Positions 9,372-18,020 of a DNA stretch of 47,456 nucleotides are shown piece by piece. The stretch's first letter is position 1. The number at the start of each line of letters is the position of its first letter. Both the position numbers and the translations under genes were made by a program. Source of the DNA: Immundisolibacter sp049322795 (GTDB lineage: Bacteria; Pseudomonadota; Gammaproteobacteria; Immundisolibacterales; Immundisolibacteraceae); the NCBI GenBank assembly GCA_049322795.1, contig JBMOQH010000022.1:1-47456 (forward strand), given 5' to 3'. The notes under the pieces are model-generated. The model worked only from the letters and a program-made list of their open reading frames with translations. It searched no databases and was not told the DNA's origin.

Positions 9372-10340
9372 TCAGCGCCCCGGCAGGCGCGATAGCGCGG
9401 CTTGGGCCTCGGCCAGAAAATCCGCCATCACGGCGGCCGCCGGCTTGATGTCGTGCACGCCGCCGCAGCTCTGGCCGGTCGGCAGGCAGCCGCGGTCGGG
9501 GTCTTCGCTGGTGCCGAACATGTCGAGCACGCCTTCGCGCATGGAGACTTCCATCTGCTGCGGGAACGGCAGGATGTCCGCCTCGCGGCCGATCCACGAG
9601 TCGGTGTAGCGGTTGCGAAAGCCGCGCATCTGCTTGCCGCTGTAGCAGCGGGTGAGCGTGGTGTCGGTGGCCTCGGCGGCGACGATGCGCTGCTTCCACG
9701 AATCGAGTGCGTGCGCCTCGTCGCTGGCGATGAAGCGCGTGCCCATCACCACGCCCTGCGCGCCCATGGCGAGTGCCGCCACCAGCTGACTGCCGTGCGA
9801 TATGCCGCCGGCGGCCAGCACCGGCGTGCCGCCGGCCGCTGCCACCACCTGCGGCAACAGGCTGAAGGTGCCGATGTTGCCGGTGTGCCCGCCGGCGTCG
9901 GTACCCTGCGCGACCATGAAGTCCACGCCGGCCGCGGCGACCTTTTTGGCGTGCCGGGGCGCGCCGACCATGGCACCGATCTTCATGCCGGCGGCGCGCA
10001 GGCGCGGCAGCAGTTCGGTCGGCACGCCAAGCGCCGACAGGAAGATGGGACAGCCCTCTTCCAGCATCACGTCGATCTGCGCGTCGAACACGCCCGGTAT
10101 CGGCACCAGCAGATCGAGCGCCCACGGCCGGTCGGTGAGCGACTTGATCTCGCGGATGTGCTCGCGGATCTGCGCCGGCTCGAGGCCCGCCGCGCCGTAC
10201 ACGCCGAGTCCGCCGGCGTTGCTGACGGCGGCCACCAGCCGGGGCCAGGACACGCCGCCCATGCCGGCCAGCACGATGGGCAGCTCGATGCCGAGCGTGT
10301 CGCACAGGGGCGTTCGCAAGCTGTGGGTCATGGCGTTCAC
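9372..10340 (-). CDS. Nitronate monooxygenase / 2-nitropropane dioxygenase-like flavoprotein
   Basis: A 322-residue FMN-dependent TIM-barrel protein. The N-terminus LGIELPIVLAGMGGVSWPRLVAAVSNAGGLGV is the NMO family signature. AQGTDAGGHTGNIG near residues 144-157 contains the family's AGGH catalytic histidine, and AAGGIS and GTRF form the FMN phosphate site. Relatives oxidise alkyl nitronates, but many close homologues act as enoyl reductases or unknown flavoproteins, so the substrate is open. The GTG start at 10340 overlaps the TGA of the oxygenase beta subunit (GTGA), so it is translationally coupled to a Rieske oxygenase. That suggests a role in the same aromatic pathway or as an associated reductase. 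An alternative start is the in-frame ATG at 10331. Confidence 0.85.
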   Translation of the reverse strand: MNAMTHSLRTPLCDTLGIELPIVLAGMGGVSWPRLVAAVSNAGGLGVYGAAGLEPAQIREHIREIKSLTDRPWALDLLVPIPGVFDAQIDVMLEEGCPIFLSALGVPTELLPRLRAAGMKIGAMVGAPRHAKKVAAAGVDFMVAQGTDAGGHTGNIGTFSLLPQVVAAAGGTPVLAAGGISHGSQLVAALAMGAQGVVMGTRFIASDEAHALDSWKQRIVAAEATDTTLTRCYSGKQMRGFRNRYTDSWIGREADILPFPQQMEVSMREGVLDMFGTSEDPDRGCLPTGQSCGGVHDIKPAAAVMADFLAEAQAALSRLPGR

Positions 10341-10843
10341 ACCAGGTAGAAATCGAGCAGGGTCGGGATGTAGTCGTTCAGCACGCTGATCGTCTGGCGG
10401 GCGATGCGCCAGTCATCACCATCACCGGCGCCCTCGCGGCGCAGCGTGTGCCGGTAGTGGCCGAAGAACGCGTCCGACTTGGCCCGCCAGTGGTAGTCCA
10501 CGCGAAAGCAGGCGAACAGCTCGATCGTGCCGTCGTCCGTGGCGTCGACCTGGATGTTGCTGATGGCGTGACAGGTGCGCGGCATGGGGTCCGACGCCAC
10601 CGAGGTGCCGGACTGCACGCGCCACACCCGGTCGGCCAGGCGCGAGCGCAGGTCGTAATAGATCAGCGACACCTCGCGGTCCGGGTCCTCGGTCTGCCGT
10701 TGCTCGCTGACCCAGGCCGGCACCCAGTACCGGCAGTCCTCGGTGAACAGGTCGAGCCAGTCCTGCCAGCGCCGCTCGTCGAGCAGCCGGCCCTGGCGGT
10801 AAAGCAGCGCGCTGCCGGTGGCGAGTGCCTGCTCGGGGCTCAT
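10337..10843 (-). CDS. Ring-hydroxylating dioxygenase small (beta) subunit, BenB-like
   Basis: A 168-residue NTF2-like structural subunit of a Rieske oxygenase. The sequence resembles the beta subunit of benzoate/toluate dioxygenases: LLYRQGRLLDERRWQDWLDLF, YWVPAW, EVSLIYYDLRSRLADRV and HAISNIQV, ending in a short hydrophobic strand. Beta subunits have no cofactor; they stabilise the alpha3beta3 hexamer. The start is ATG 10843, overlapping the TGA of the alpha subunit (ATGA), and its stop overlaps the next gene, so three genes are translationally coupled. The substrate cannot be told from this subunit. Confidence 0.9.
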   Translation of the reverse strand: MSPEQALATGSALLYRQGRLLDERRWQDWLDLFTEDCRYWVPAWVSEQRQTEDPDREVSLIYYDLRSRLADRVWRVQSGTSVASDPMPRTCHAISNIQVDATDDGTIELFACFRVDYHWRAKSDAFFGHYRHTLRREGAGDGDDWRIARQTISVLNDYIPTLLDFYLV

Positions 10844-12201
10844 GCCGACACCTCGCTCGCGAGACCGGCCTTGATGCGCCGCGCCCACTCGCGGTACGAG
10901 CCGTGGAACACCGTCTCGTCCTGCATGTCCGAGCGCCCGCTGGCCGACGTCAGCGGCGTGACGCCGATCTGCCGCGCGTAGTCGTCCGGTCCCTGGATGA
11001 CCTGCCCCAGGCCGCGCAGGTGTCCAAGACCCACCGCCGGCGCGCCGCGCGCGCGAAGGCCCGCCTGCACCGATTCGTACACGCGCGAGTCGTCCGGCGT
11101 GGCGAGGCCTGTGGGATTGAAGAAGTCCTCGAACTGGTGGATGCGCAGCTTGCGCTGATCGGCGGCTTCGCCCCGGGGGCCGATGCAGTAGCTGCGCATC
11201 TCGGTGCGGTCCACCGCCAGCGGGCGCATGACGCGCATCTGGATGCAGGCGTTGCACGAGAACTGCAGGTTCGGGAATACGGTGAAGTTGATGGTCTTGA
11301 GCATCATGTCGGCGCGCTCGGCGCCGACCCGCGCGACCAGCGCGTCGTACTGCCTGTACAGCGGGCGCACCTGCGGGTTCGCGGTCTCGATCCAGATCGC
11401 CGCGTGGCCGCCCGCAAACGTGTAGCTGCCGGACGGGATGGCCGGGTCGACGAAGTCCGCGATGTCGATGTTGCGAAAGCTGCTGCCGCCGCTGGCGCGC
11501 GAGGCGGCGATGTTCATGAAGCTCGGGTGCGTGGACGTGAGGTGATAGGCGTCCAGGCAGTTCTCGAGCTGCATCTTCCAGTTGGCGTCAAAGGTGTAGT
11601 ACGAGCGGCCGGGAATCACCTCGGTGCCGTCCGGCGACTGGTCGACGATCATGTCCAGGAACGCGCTGATGCCGGCGAGGTGCTCCTCGAGCGGCGGCAC
11701 GTCGGGGTTCAGGCTGCCGAACAGGAAGCCGCGGTAATTGCCGAAGCGCGCCAGCGGCGGCAGGCGCGTGTCGGCCTGCTCGAAGTGCGACGGATAGGCG
11801 CCCTGGGCGCGGTCCTTCACCAGCACGCAGTCGCCGCGGGCGTTGAAGGTCCAGCCGTGGTAGGGGCAGACGTGGAACTTCCGGTTGCCGGATTCGTTCT
11901 GGCACACCGCCGCGCCCTTGTGCGGGCACACGTTCAAGAACGCATTCAGCGTGCCCCGGTCGTCGCGGTGCAGCAGCACCGGCTGGCGGCCGATCCAGGT
12001 GGCGAGGTAATCGAGCGGCTTTGGCACCTGCGTCTCGTGCGCCAGGAACACCCAGTGGCGCTCGAACACGTAGCGCATCTCGAGTTCGAACAGCGCCGGA
12101 TCGCGGTACACGTCGCGGTGGACGTCGAACACGCCGGCCGCCGGGTCGTCGTGCACGTAGCGCTCCGGCGCGGGCAGGGCGCCGTCGTGGATGGCGTTCA
12201 T
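10840..12201 (-). CDS. Ring-hydroxylating dioxygenase large (alpha) subunit, BenA-like Rieske oxygenase
   Basis: A 453-residue catalytic subunit that adds oxygen to an aromatic ring, fed by an electron-transfer reductase not found next to it. The Rieske [2Fe-2S] ligands are CPH at residues 92-94 and CPYH at 112-115. The mononuclear iron site has Asp217-x2-His220-x4-His225 in ENCLDAYHLTSTH. Overall it is closest to the benzoate/toluate/anthranilate group by length and by its BenB-like partner; substrate is not proven. ATG 12201 is preceded by GGAGGAGA. It diverges from a class II aldolase across a 194 nt gap that probably holds both promoters, including a short ACGATCGT palindrome near 12296. 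No ferredoxin reductase or cis-diol dehydrogenase is adjacent. Confidence 0.92.
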   Translation of the reverse strand: MNAIHDGALPAPERYVHDDPAAGVFDVHRDVYRDPALFELEMRYVFERHWVFLAHETQVPKPLDYLATWIGRQPVLLHRDDRGTLNAFLNVCPHKGAAVCQNESGNRKFHVCPYHGWTFNARGDCVLVKDRAQGAYPSHFEQADTRLPPLARFGNYRGFLFGSLNPDVPPLEEHLAGISAFLDMIVDQSPDGTEVIPGRSYYTFDANWKMQLENCLDAYHLTSTHPSFMNIAASRASGGSSFRNIDIADFVDPAIPSGSYTFAGGHAAIWIETANPQVRPLYRQYDALVARVGAERADMMLKTINFTVFPNLQFSCNACIQMRVMRPLAVDRTEMRSYCIGPRGEAADQRKLRIHQFEDFFNPTGLATPDDSRVYESVQAGLRARGAPAVGLGHLRGLGQVIQGPDDYARQIGVTPLTSASGRSDMQDETVFHGSYREWARRIKAGLASEVSA

Positions 12202-12395
12202 CGGTTTCTCCTCCGGTACGGGCGGCGGTCCTGCGCGGGCGGCCGGTTCCGGACGCCGTCACGCGTGCTTTGCCGTCCCTGGCGCGGCCACTTTAACGAT
12301 CGTAAGGTAAGCTCCGCAAGCAAGCCTGAAGGCGAGGCGCGCGATGCCCGCCGACGCCACGGACGGCGCATCCATCCCGCACGAGGAGAAACGCC

Positions 12396-13193
12396 ATGAA
12401 CCAGCCCCGCGACTTCGAACTGCCGGTCGGCGTGCGCCGCGACCAGTGCTCGCCCGAGGAATGGCAGGTGCGCACGGAACTCGCCGCGGCGTATCGGCTG
12501 ACTGACCGCTTCGGCTGGTCGATGCTGATCTTCAACCACATCACCGCGCGCGTACCGGGCAAGGAAGATCACTTCCTGATCAACAACTTCGGCCTCATGT
12601 ACGACGAGATCACGGCGTCCAACCTGGTCAAGATCGACTTGGACGGCAACGTGGTCGGCGACTACGCCGGGCAGACGCGCATCAACCGCGCCGGCTACGT
12701 GATCCACAGCGCCGTGCACGCCGCCCGCCACGACGTGCAGTGCGTGATGCACACCCACACCGTGGCCGGCGAGGCGGTGGCGAGCTGCACGCCCGGCCTG
12801 CTGCACGTGAACCAGGACTCGATGCAGCTGACCGGCCAGGTGGCCTATCACGACTTCGAGGGCCTCGCCGTGGACGATGGCGAGAAGGCACGCCTGGTGG
12901 CGGATTTCGGCGACAAGAAGGTGCTGGTGCTGCGCAATCACGGCATGCTGACCGCCGGCGACAGCGTCGGCGAGGCCTTCATGCTGATGTGGCTGCTCGA
13001 GCACGCCTGCCGCACGCAGGTGGCGGCGCTGTCCATGGGCCAGCCCCTGCACGGCTCGCAGGACATGCTGACGCGCATCGCCGCGCTGGTGCCGCAGCAG
13101 CAGCACTTCATCACGCCGACCGGCCTCGGCGGTCTGCCGTTCCGGTCGCTCCTGCGCTGGCTGGACCGGCACGACCCCGGCTACCGCGACTGA
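12396..13193 (+). CDS. Class II aldolase/adducin-family protein
   Basis: A 265-residue member of the class II aldolase/adducin fold, which binds a divalent metal and cleaves or decarboxylates hydroxy-acid or sugar-phosphate substrates. Metal-binding histidines appear as HTHT (near residue 118, in CVMHTHTVAG) and LRNHGML near residue 183; the acidic catalytic residue is probably in the preceding segment. SMLIFNHITARVPG is the family N-terminal loop. A strong AGGAG lies before ATG 12396. It is divergent from the Rieske oxygenase operon, so it may process a product of that pathway, for example a hydroxy-keto acid. The actual substrate is unknown; many such catabolic-cluster members are unassigned. 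Confidence 0.88.
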   Translation: MNQPRDFELPVGVRRDQCSPEEWQVRTELAAAYRLTDRFGWSMLIFNHITARVPGKEDHFLINNFGLMYDEITASNLVKIDLDGNVVGDYAGQTRINRAGYVIHSAVHAARHDVQCVMHTHTVAGEAVASCTPGLLHVNQDSMQLTGQVAYHDFEGLAVDDGEKARLVADFGDKKVLVLRNHGMLTAGDSVGEAFMLMWLLEHACRTQVAALSMGQPLHGSQDMLTRIAALVPQQQHFITPTGLGGLPFRSLLRWLDRHDPGYRD

Positions 13194-13303
13194 CGCCGTC
13201 GCGCCGCCGGGTCGTAAACTCGGCGACCCGGCAGGAGCGAAAGACTCCACGGCCGGCATCCGCTGGCGCCATTGCCGGCGGGTTTTTTCAGGGAGGAATC
13301 GCC

Positions 13304-13690
13304 ATGGCACTGGCCAGGTTCGTGCTGATCGTCACCGGCATCTCGTTTTTCGGCTACGCGGTGGCCTGTTTCCTGTTTCCGGTCGAGGTGGCCGGCCGCT
13401 TCACCGGCTACGGGCTCGAGGCGGCGGCCGGCCTAGTCGAGGTGCGCGCCATGTACGGCGGGTTGCAGGCCGGCTTCGGGGTGTTCTGTCTGCTGGCCGG
13501 CTGGCGGCCGGCGTGGACCCGGCCGGCCCTCGCCGCCATCGCCTGCGTGATGGGCGGGCTGGTGCTGACGCGCTCCATCGCCATGGGCATCCACGGTCCG
13601 GCTGGGGCCAATCCCGGCGCGGCCATCTACGAGGGCATCACCACCGCGCTGGCCGCATTGGCATTGCTGCGCCTGCCGAGGGCCGCGTGA
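13304..13690 (+). CDS. DUF4345-type small membrane protein
   Basis: A 128-residue protein with four predicted hydrophobic segments (about residues 5-25, 45-65, 72-92 and 105-125), beginning MALARFVLIVTGISFFGYAV. The pattern of a conserved Gly-rich first helix, a short loop EVRAMYGGLQAGFG and two further helices resembles the DUF4345 family, whose function is unknown. GGGAGGA lies before ATG 13304. Its TGA overlaps the ATG of the next gene by one base, indicating translational coupling. A GC hairpin followed by six Ts (about 13252-13288) lies just before it and may attenuate transcription from the aldolase gene. Confidence 0.7.
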   Translation: MALARFVLIVTGISFFGYAVACFLFPVEVAGRFTGYGLEAAAGLVEVRAMYGGLQAGFGVFCLLAGWRPAWTRPALAAIACVMGGLVLTRSIAMGIHGPAGANPGAAIYEGITTALAALALLRLPRAA

Positions 13691-14136
13691 TGGGGCGCGC
13701 GATGGTGGCGGCACTGGCCCTGCTGTGCAGCGGCGGTGCACTCGCCGACCCCGCGCAGGACGTGCTCGCCGCCGATGCGGCGCGCACCGCGGCGCTGATC
13801 GCCGAGGACCGGACCGCGCTGGCCGCGACGCTGGCGACGGAGCTGCGCTACGTGCACAGCAACGGCCTGGCGCAGGACCGCGCCGCGTATCTGGAGGCCG
13901 CCGTCGGCGGCGCCATGACCTACACCGCCATCACGCCGGTGCAGCAGCAGGTGCGCCTGCTGTCGCCGCAGGTGGCGCTGCTCAGCGGCAGCAATCGCGT
14001 CGCCGTGGTGTTGAACGGCAAACCGCTGCAGGCAGAGGTCCTCTACACCGCCGTCTATGTGCAGGAAGCGGCGCAGTGGAAGCTCACCGCCTGGCAATCC
14101 ACGCCGGCGCCGAGGGCCGACGGGCAAAGCGAATGA
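13690..14136 (+). CDS. Secreted SnoaL/DUF4440-like (NTF2-fold) protein
   Basis: A 148-residue protein with a clear Sec signal peptide: MGRAMVAALALLCSGGALA then a likely cleavage after ALA near residue 19. The mature part reads like an NTF2-like DUF4440 domain: LAADAARTAALIAEDRTALAATL, LRYVHSNGLAQDRAAYLEA and a final strand EAAQWKLTAWQ. Such domains bind small molecules or act as simple hydratases or isomerases. It starts one base into the preceding stop codon and its TGA overlaps the next ATG (ATGA), so it is coupled on both sides. A periplasmic location is inferred from the leader. The substrate is unknown. Confidence 0.75.
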   Translation: MGRAMVAALALLCSGGALADPAQDVLAADAARTAALIAEDRTALAATLATELRYVHSNGLAQDRAAYLEAAVGGAMTYTAITPVQQQVRLLSPQVALLSGSNRVAVVLNGKPLQAEVLYTAVYVQEAAQWKLTAWQSTPAPRADGQSE

Positions 14137-15596
14137 CGCAAATCGCGGTGGGCGCCACGGCGGGCGGCGTGGCGGTGAGTCTGGACAGCGCCATGGCCAA
14201 CCGGCACGGCCTTGTGGCGGGCGCCACCGGCACGGGAAAAACGGTCACCCTGCAGACGCTGGCCGAAGGGTTCTCGCGCGCCGGCGTGCCGGTATTTCTG
14301 GCCGACGTGAAGGGCGACCTGTCGGGTCTCGCGCAAGCCGCCCAGCCCGGCGAGCGGATCCTGGCGCGGGTGGCCGAGCTCGGCATCACCGACTTCGCGC
14401 CGCGCGGCAACCCGACGGTGTTCTGGGACGTGTACGGCAAGGCCGGCCACCCGGTGCGGGCGACCGTGTCCGACATGGGCCCGCTGCTGCTCGGTAATCT
14501 GCTGGAGCTGAACGACACCCAGACCGGCGTGCTCTACGCCGCCTTCAAGGTGGCGGACGATCAGGGCCTGCTTCTTCTTGATCTCAAAGATTTGCGCAGC
14601 CTGCTGGCGTGGGTGGCCGACAACGGCGCGAGCCTGCGCGCCGAGTACGGCAACCTCAGCGGCGCCAGCGTGGCGGCCATCCAGCGCCAGTTGCTGGTGC
14701 TGGAGCAGGAGGGCGCCGGCGATTTCTTTGGCGAGCCGGCGCTGGACCTCGCCGACCTCATGCGCACCGACTTTTCCGGTCAGGGCGTGATCAGCGTGCT
14801 CGACGCCAGCGCGCTGATGCCGCGCCCGCGCCTGTACGCCACGTTCCTGCTGTGGCTGCTGGCCGAGCTGTTCGAGCGCCTGCCGGAAGTCGGTGACGTC
14901 GATCGACCTCGCCTGGTGTTCTTCTTCGACGAGGCACACCTGCTGTTCGACACGGCGCCCAGGGCGCTGCTCGAAAAGATCGAACAGGTGGTGCGCCTGA
15001 TCCGTTCCAAGGGCGTCGGCGTCTATTTCGTGTCGCAAAACCCGCAGGACATTCCGGATTCCGTGCTCGGCCAGCTCGGCAACCGCGTGCAGCACGCGCT
15101 GCGCGCCTTCACGCCGAAAGACCGCGCGGCAGTGCGCGCGGCGGCGCAGAACTTTCGCGCCAATCCGGGCCTTGATGTGGAAGCGGCTCTCACCGAGCTG
15201 GCCGTGGGCGAGGCGCTGGTCTCGGTGCTCGACGCGCGCGGCATGCCGACGCCGGTCGAGCGCACGCTGATTCGCCCGCCGGCCTCGCGCCTGGGCCCGC
15301 TGACTGCGCCGGAGCGTGCCGAGCATCTGGCGCGCTCGCCACTCGCCGGCCGCTACGACACGCCGGTCGACCGCGAGTCCGCCCACGAGTTGCTCGCCGC
15401 CCGTGCCGCGGCCGCCACGCCGGCTGAAACCGCCGCGGCGCCGCCCAGACGCGATGAGCCGCCTTCACGCCGCGGCCGGCAGCCGGACACGCTGCTCGAG
15501 GCGACCGCCAAGAGCGCCCTGCGCGCCATGGGCAGTCAGCTGGGGCGGCAACTGGTGCGCGGGGTGTTGGGCTCGCTGCTCGGCGGGCGCCGCTGA
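14133..15596 (+). CDS. DUF853 / YjgR HerA-like P-loop ATPase
   Basis: A 487-residue HerA/FtsK-type ATPase of the YjgR (DUF853) group. Walker A is AGATGTGKT at residues 29-37, preceded by the HGLVAG strand. FLADVKGDLSG, VFFFDEAHLLFD (Walker B) and YFVSQNPQDIPDSVLGQLGNRVQHALR are group signatures. The C-terminus is Ala/Pro/Arg-rich and ends with an amphipathic helix. The role in cells is not established; the protein is broadly conserved and not specific to catabolic loci. The start overlaps the previous stop. After its stop, a GC-rich hairpin without a T-run (about 15610-15645) precedes the MFS gene. Confidence 0.9.
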   Translation: MTQIAVGATAGGVAVSLDSAMANRHGLVAGATGTGKTVTLQTLAEGFSRAGVPVFLADVKGDLSGLAQAAQPGERILARVAELGITDFAPRGNPTVFWDVYGKAGHPVRATVSDMGPLLLGNLLELNDTQTGVLYAAFKVADDQGLLLLDLKDLRSLLAWVADNGASLRAEYGNLSGASVAAIQRQLLVLEQEGAGDFFGEPALDLADLMRTDFSGQGVISVLDASALMPRPRLYATFLLWLLAELFERLPEVGDVDRPRLVFFFDEAHLLFDTAPRALLEKIEQVVRLIRSKGVGVYFVSQNPQDIPDSVLGQLGNRVQHALRAFTPKDRAAVRAAAQNFRANPGLDVEAALTELAVGEALVSVLDARGMPTPVERTLIRPPASRLGPLTAPERAEHLARSPLAGRYDTPVDRESAHELLAARAAAATPAETAAAPPRRDEPPSRRGRQPDTLLEATAKSALRAMGSQLGRQLVRGVLGSLLGGRR

Positions 15597-15681
15597 TCCG
15601 ACCCGGCAAGCGTGTCAGCCGGCCGTTGGCCTGCCGGCACGCTGATATGCTGCGCCGCAATCAATGAGCAGGGGAGGGGCT

Positions 15682-17022
15682 ATGTCGGCTGGCGTGCGCG
15701 TCGATTTGCCGCAATGGTTCGATCAGGCGCGTTTCGGCGCCTATCAGCTGCGGGTGGTGGTGTTGTGTTTTCTGGTCACCACCTTCGACGGTTTCGACAC
15801 GCAGGCGATTGCGTTCACCGGCCCGGCCCTGGCGCAGGCGCTGGGTGTCGGGCCGCGCGGTCTGGCGCCGATCGTCACCGCCGGCGTGGCGGGCATGGCG
15901 TTGGGTGCGGTGCTGTTCGGCCCGCTCGGCGATCGTTACGGCCGCCGCGCTGCGGTGCTCCTGGCCACGGCCGTGTTTGGTGTTTTCTCCCTGCTGACGG
16001 CCTACGCCGGCAGTGTCGAGCAACTCATCGTGCTGCGCTTTCTGACCGGCATCGGCATGGGCGGCGCGGCGCCGAACGTCTACACGCTGGCCTCGGAATT
16101 TTCGCCGGCCCGGCACCGCGGGTTGATCATGCTGGTGGCGGGGCTCGGGCTGCCGGTCGGCGCCATCCTGGGCGGTCTGATCGCCGGGCACATCATCCCG
16201 GTCTGGGGATGGCAGGGCGTGTTCATTCTGGGCGGCGTGGCGCCGTTGCTGTTCTTGCCGCTGCTGTGGAGGCTGTTTCCAGAGTCGCCCTACTATCTGG
16301 CGCAGCGCGGCCAGCAGGCGGGGCTGCGCCGCCTGTTGGCAAGGGTGGCGCCAGCTGCCGCGCCGGCCGACAGCAGTGTCTTCACCCTGCCGGAAGCGCC
16401 GACGCGGGTTGGCGCCAGCGCGCTGCTCGCTCCGGCGCTGCGGCACAACACGCTCGCCATCTGGGGCACCTACTTTTTCAACTGGGTGGCGTGGTTCGCG
16501 CTGGTGCTGTGGATTCCGTCGGTACTGACCGCGGCTGGGCTGCCCAAGGATCAGGCGGGGCTGGCCACGGTCACCCTCAACGGCGCGGCGCTGGTGTTCA
16601 TGCTGCCGCTCGCCTGGATGCTGCCCAAGCTGCCGGTGCGAAAGCTGATCCTGTGGCTGCTGGCCGGCGCGGTCGTGGTGTCGCTGCTGCTGGCCCAGGC
16701 GGGCAGCCGCTGGGGGCTGGTGTTCGCGCTGGTGGGCTTGAGTGGCCTGTTCGTCGGCGGCCCACAGATTGCGCTCAACTACCTCGCCGTTTCCATCTAT
16801 CCCACGGCCGTGCGTGCGAGCGGTGTCGGCTGGGCGATCGGCATGGGCCGGATCGGCACCGTGGTTGGCGGTGCGGCCGGTGGCATGGTGCTGGAGGATT
16901 TCGGTCCGCGCGGGTTTTTTGTCGCCTTGGCTGTGCCGCTGCTGGCAGCGGGTCTGGCGGCGTTGACAGTGCGCCGTGTCGAGGCCCAGCAACCGGTGAC
17001 AACATCAGCGACAAATTGCTAG
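15682..17022 (+). CDS. MFS transporter, aromatic acid:H+ symporter (AAHS) type
   Basis: About 446 residues with twelve predicted membrane helices. DGFDTQ in helix 1 is the AAHS-family hallmark (as in PcaK, BenK and MhpT), and the loop 2-3 motif GPLGDRYGRR is the general MFS signature. The central cytoplasmic loop carries LFPESPYYLAQRGQ. The likely job is proton-driven import of an aromatic carboxylate, consistent with the nearby benzoate-type dioxygenase and molybdenum hydroxylase, but the exact substrate is inferred. I prefer ATG 15682, which has a strong GGGGAGGGG just before it, over the in-frame ATG at 15664. Confidence 0.9.
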   Translation: MSAGVRVDLPQWFDQARFGAYQLRVVVLCFLVTTFDGFDTQAIAFTGPALAQALGVGPRGLAPIVTAGVAGMALGAVLFGPLGDRYGRRAAVLLATAVFGVFSLLTAYAGSVEQLIVLRFLTGIGMGGAAPNVYTLASEFSPARHRGLIMLVAGLGLPVGAILGGLIAGHIIPVWGWQGVFILGGVAPLLFLPLLWRLFPESPYYLAQRGQQAGLRRLLARVAPAAAPADSSVFTLPEAPTRVGASALLAPALRHNTLAIWGTYFFNWVAWFALVLWIPSVLTAAGLPKDQAGLATVTLNGAALVFMLPLAWMLPKLPVRKLILWLLAGAVVVSLLLAQAGSRWGLVFALVGLSGLFVGGPQIALNYLAVSIYPTAVRASGVGWAIGMGRIGTVVGGAAGGMVLEDFGPRGFFVALAVPLLAAGLAALTVRRVEAQQPVTTSATNC

Positions 17023-17143
17023 AGTCCGGCACTCGGGCACCCGTGCCTGCCGGCGCGCGGCCTCGCATCGCCGAAACGCTGCCAACAACAATCCCGTCGG
17101 TCGCTGCGGGATCCAGTCATCACGAGAAGGAGTTCACTCGCGT

Positions 17144-18016
17144 ATGCATAGTTTCGAGTACGCAGCGCCCACGTCGCTGGGCGAGGCGATAAACCTGTTG
17201 GCAGGCGCGGGTGGCAATGCCCGCGTACTGGCTGGTGGCACCGACCTCATCGTCAACATGCGCGTCGGGCGCCGTAAACCCGGTCTGGTGGTCGACGGCA
17301 AGCGCATCCCCGAATTGAACGAACTGTCGCTGACGGCGGGCGGGCTGACGCTGGGCGCGGCCGTGTCCTGCCGTCGCGCCTACGAGCACGCCGAGGTCGC
17401 CAAAAAATACCCGGCGCTGGTCGATTCGATGAGCCTGATCGGCAGCGTGCACATCCAGGGCCGCGCGACGGTCGGCGGCAATCTGTGCAACGCGGCGCCG
17501 AGTGGCGACGCCATCCCGACGCTGATCGCGCTGGGCGCGGTGGCCAAGGTGCTGGGGCCGAACGGCACGCGGGAAGTGCCGGTCGAGGACTTCTGCGTCG
17601 CCCCGGGCAAGACCTGCCTCAAGGACGACGAGCTGCTGGTCAGCGTGCACATTCCGGCGCCGGTGGCCAACGGCGGCGCGCATTACCTGCGCTTCATTCC
17701 GCGCAACGAGATGGACATCGCCATTGCCGGCGTGGGCGCCAGCGTGGTGCTGGATGCCAGCGGGCAGAACTTCGTGTCGGCGCGCATCGGGCTGGCCTCG
17801 GTCGGACCGACGCCGATTTTCGCCCGCGAAGCCGGCGCGCTGCTGGCCGGCAAGCCGGTCAACGAGGACAGCATCCAGCTGGCGGCCGACGCGGCGCAGG
17901 CAGCGGCCAAGCCGATCACCGACATGCGCGGCACGGTCGAGCAGCGCAAACATCTGGTCAAGGTGCTGACGGCCCGCGCGCTGCGCGGCGCCATCGAGCG
18001 TGCCAAGGGAGCTTGA
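17144..18016 (+). CDS. Molybdenum hydroxylase FAD-binding (medium) subunit
   Basis: A 290-residue CoxM/HcrB-like flavoprotein subunit of a xanthine-dehydrogenase-family enzyme. FAD sites: AGGTDLIVNMR near residues 34-44 and the second glycine-rich motif TVGGNLCNAAPSGD near residues 109-122. The C-terminal CO_deh_flav_C domain follows (AREAGALLAGK, then DMRGTVEQRKHLVKVL). It passes electrons between the iron-sulphur subunit and an external acceptor. Start ATG 17144 has GAGAAGGAG upstream. It is first of three genes in the order FAD, 2Fe-2S, Mo; the next starts 4 nt after its stop. The 121 nt before it may hold the promoter. Confidence 0.93.
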   Translation: MHSFEYAAPTSLGEAINLLAGAGGNARVLAGGTDLIVNMRVGRRKPGLVVDGKRIPELNELSLTAGGLTLGAAVSCRRAYEHAEVAKKYPALVDSMSLIGSVHIQGRATVGGNLCNAAPSGDAIPTLIALGAVAKVLGPNGTREVPVEDFCVAPGKTCLKDDELLVSVHIPAPVANGGAHYLRFIPRNEMDIAIAGVGASVVLDASGQNFVSARIGLASVGPTPIFAREAGALLAGKPVNEDSIQLAADAAQAAAKPITDMRGTVEQRKHLVKVLTARALRGAIERAKGA

Positions 18017-18020
18017 GGTC

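Noticed and set aside
13252..13288. Rho-independent terminator after the aldolase
   Set aside because: The GCCGGC stem has a 16-nt loop and three Gs before the T-run, so it was not listed as a confident feature.
12198..13310. Long minus-strand frame opposite the class II aldolase
   Set aside because: It has no family motifs and mirrors the GC-biased codon pattern of the aldolase; same reasoning for the many other antisense frames.
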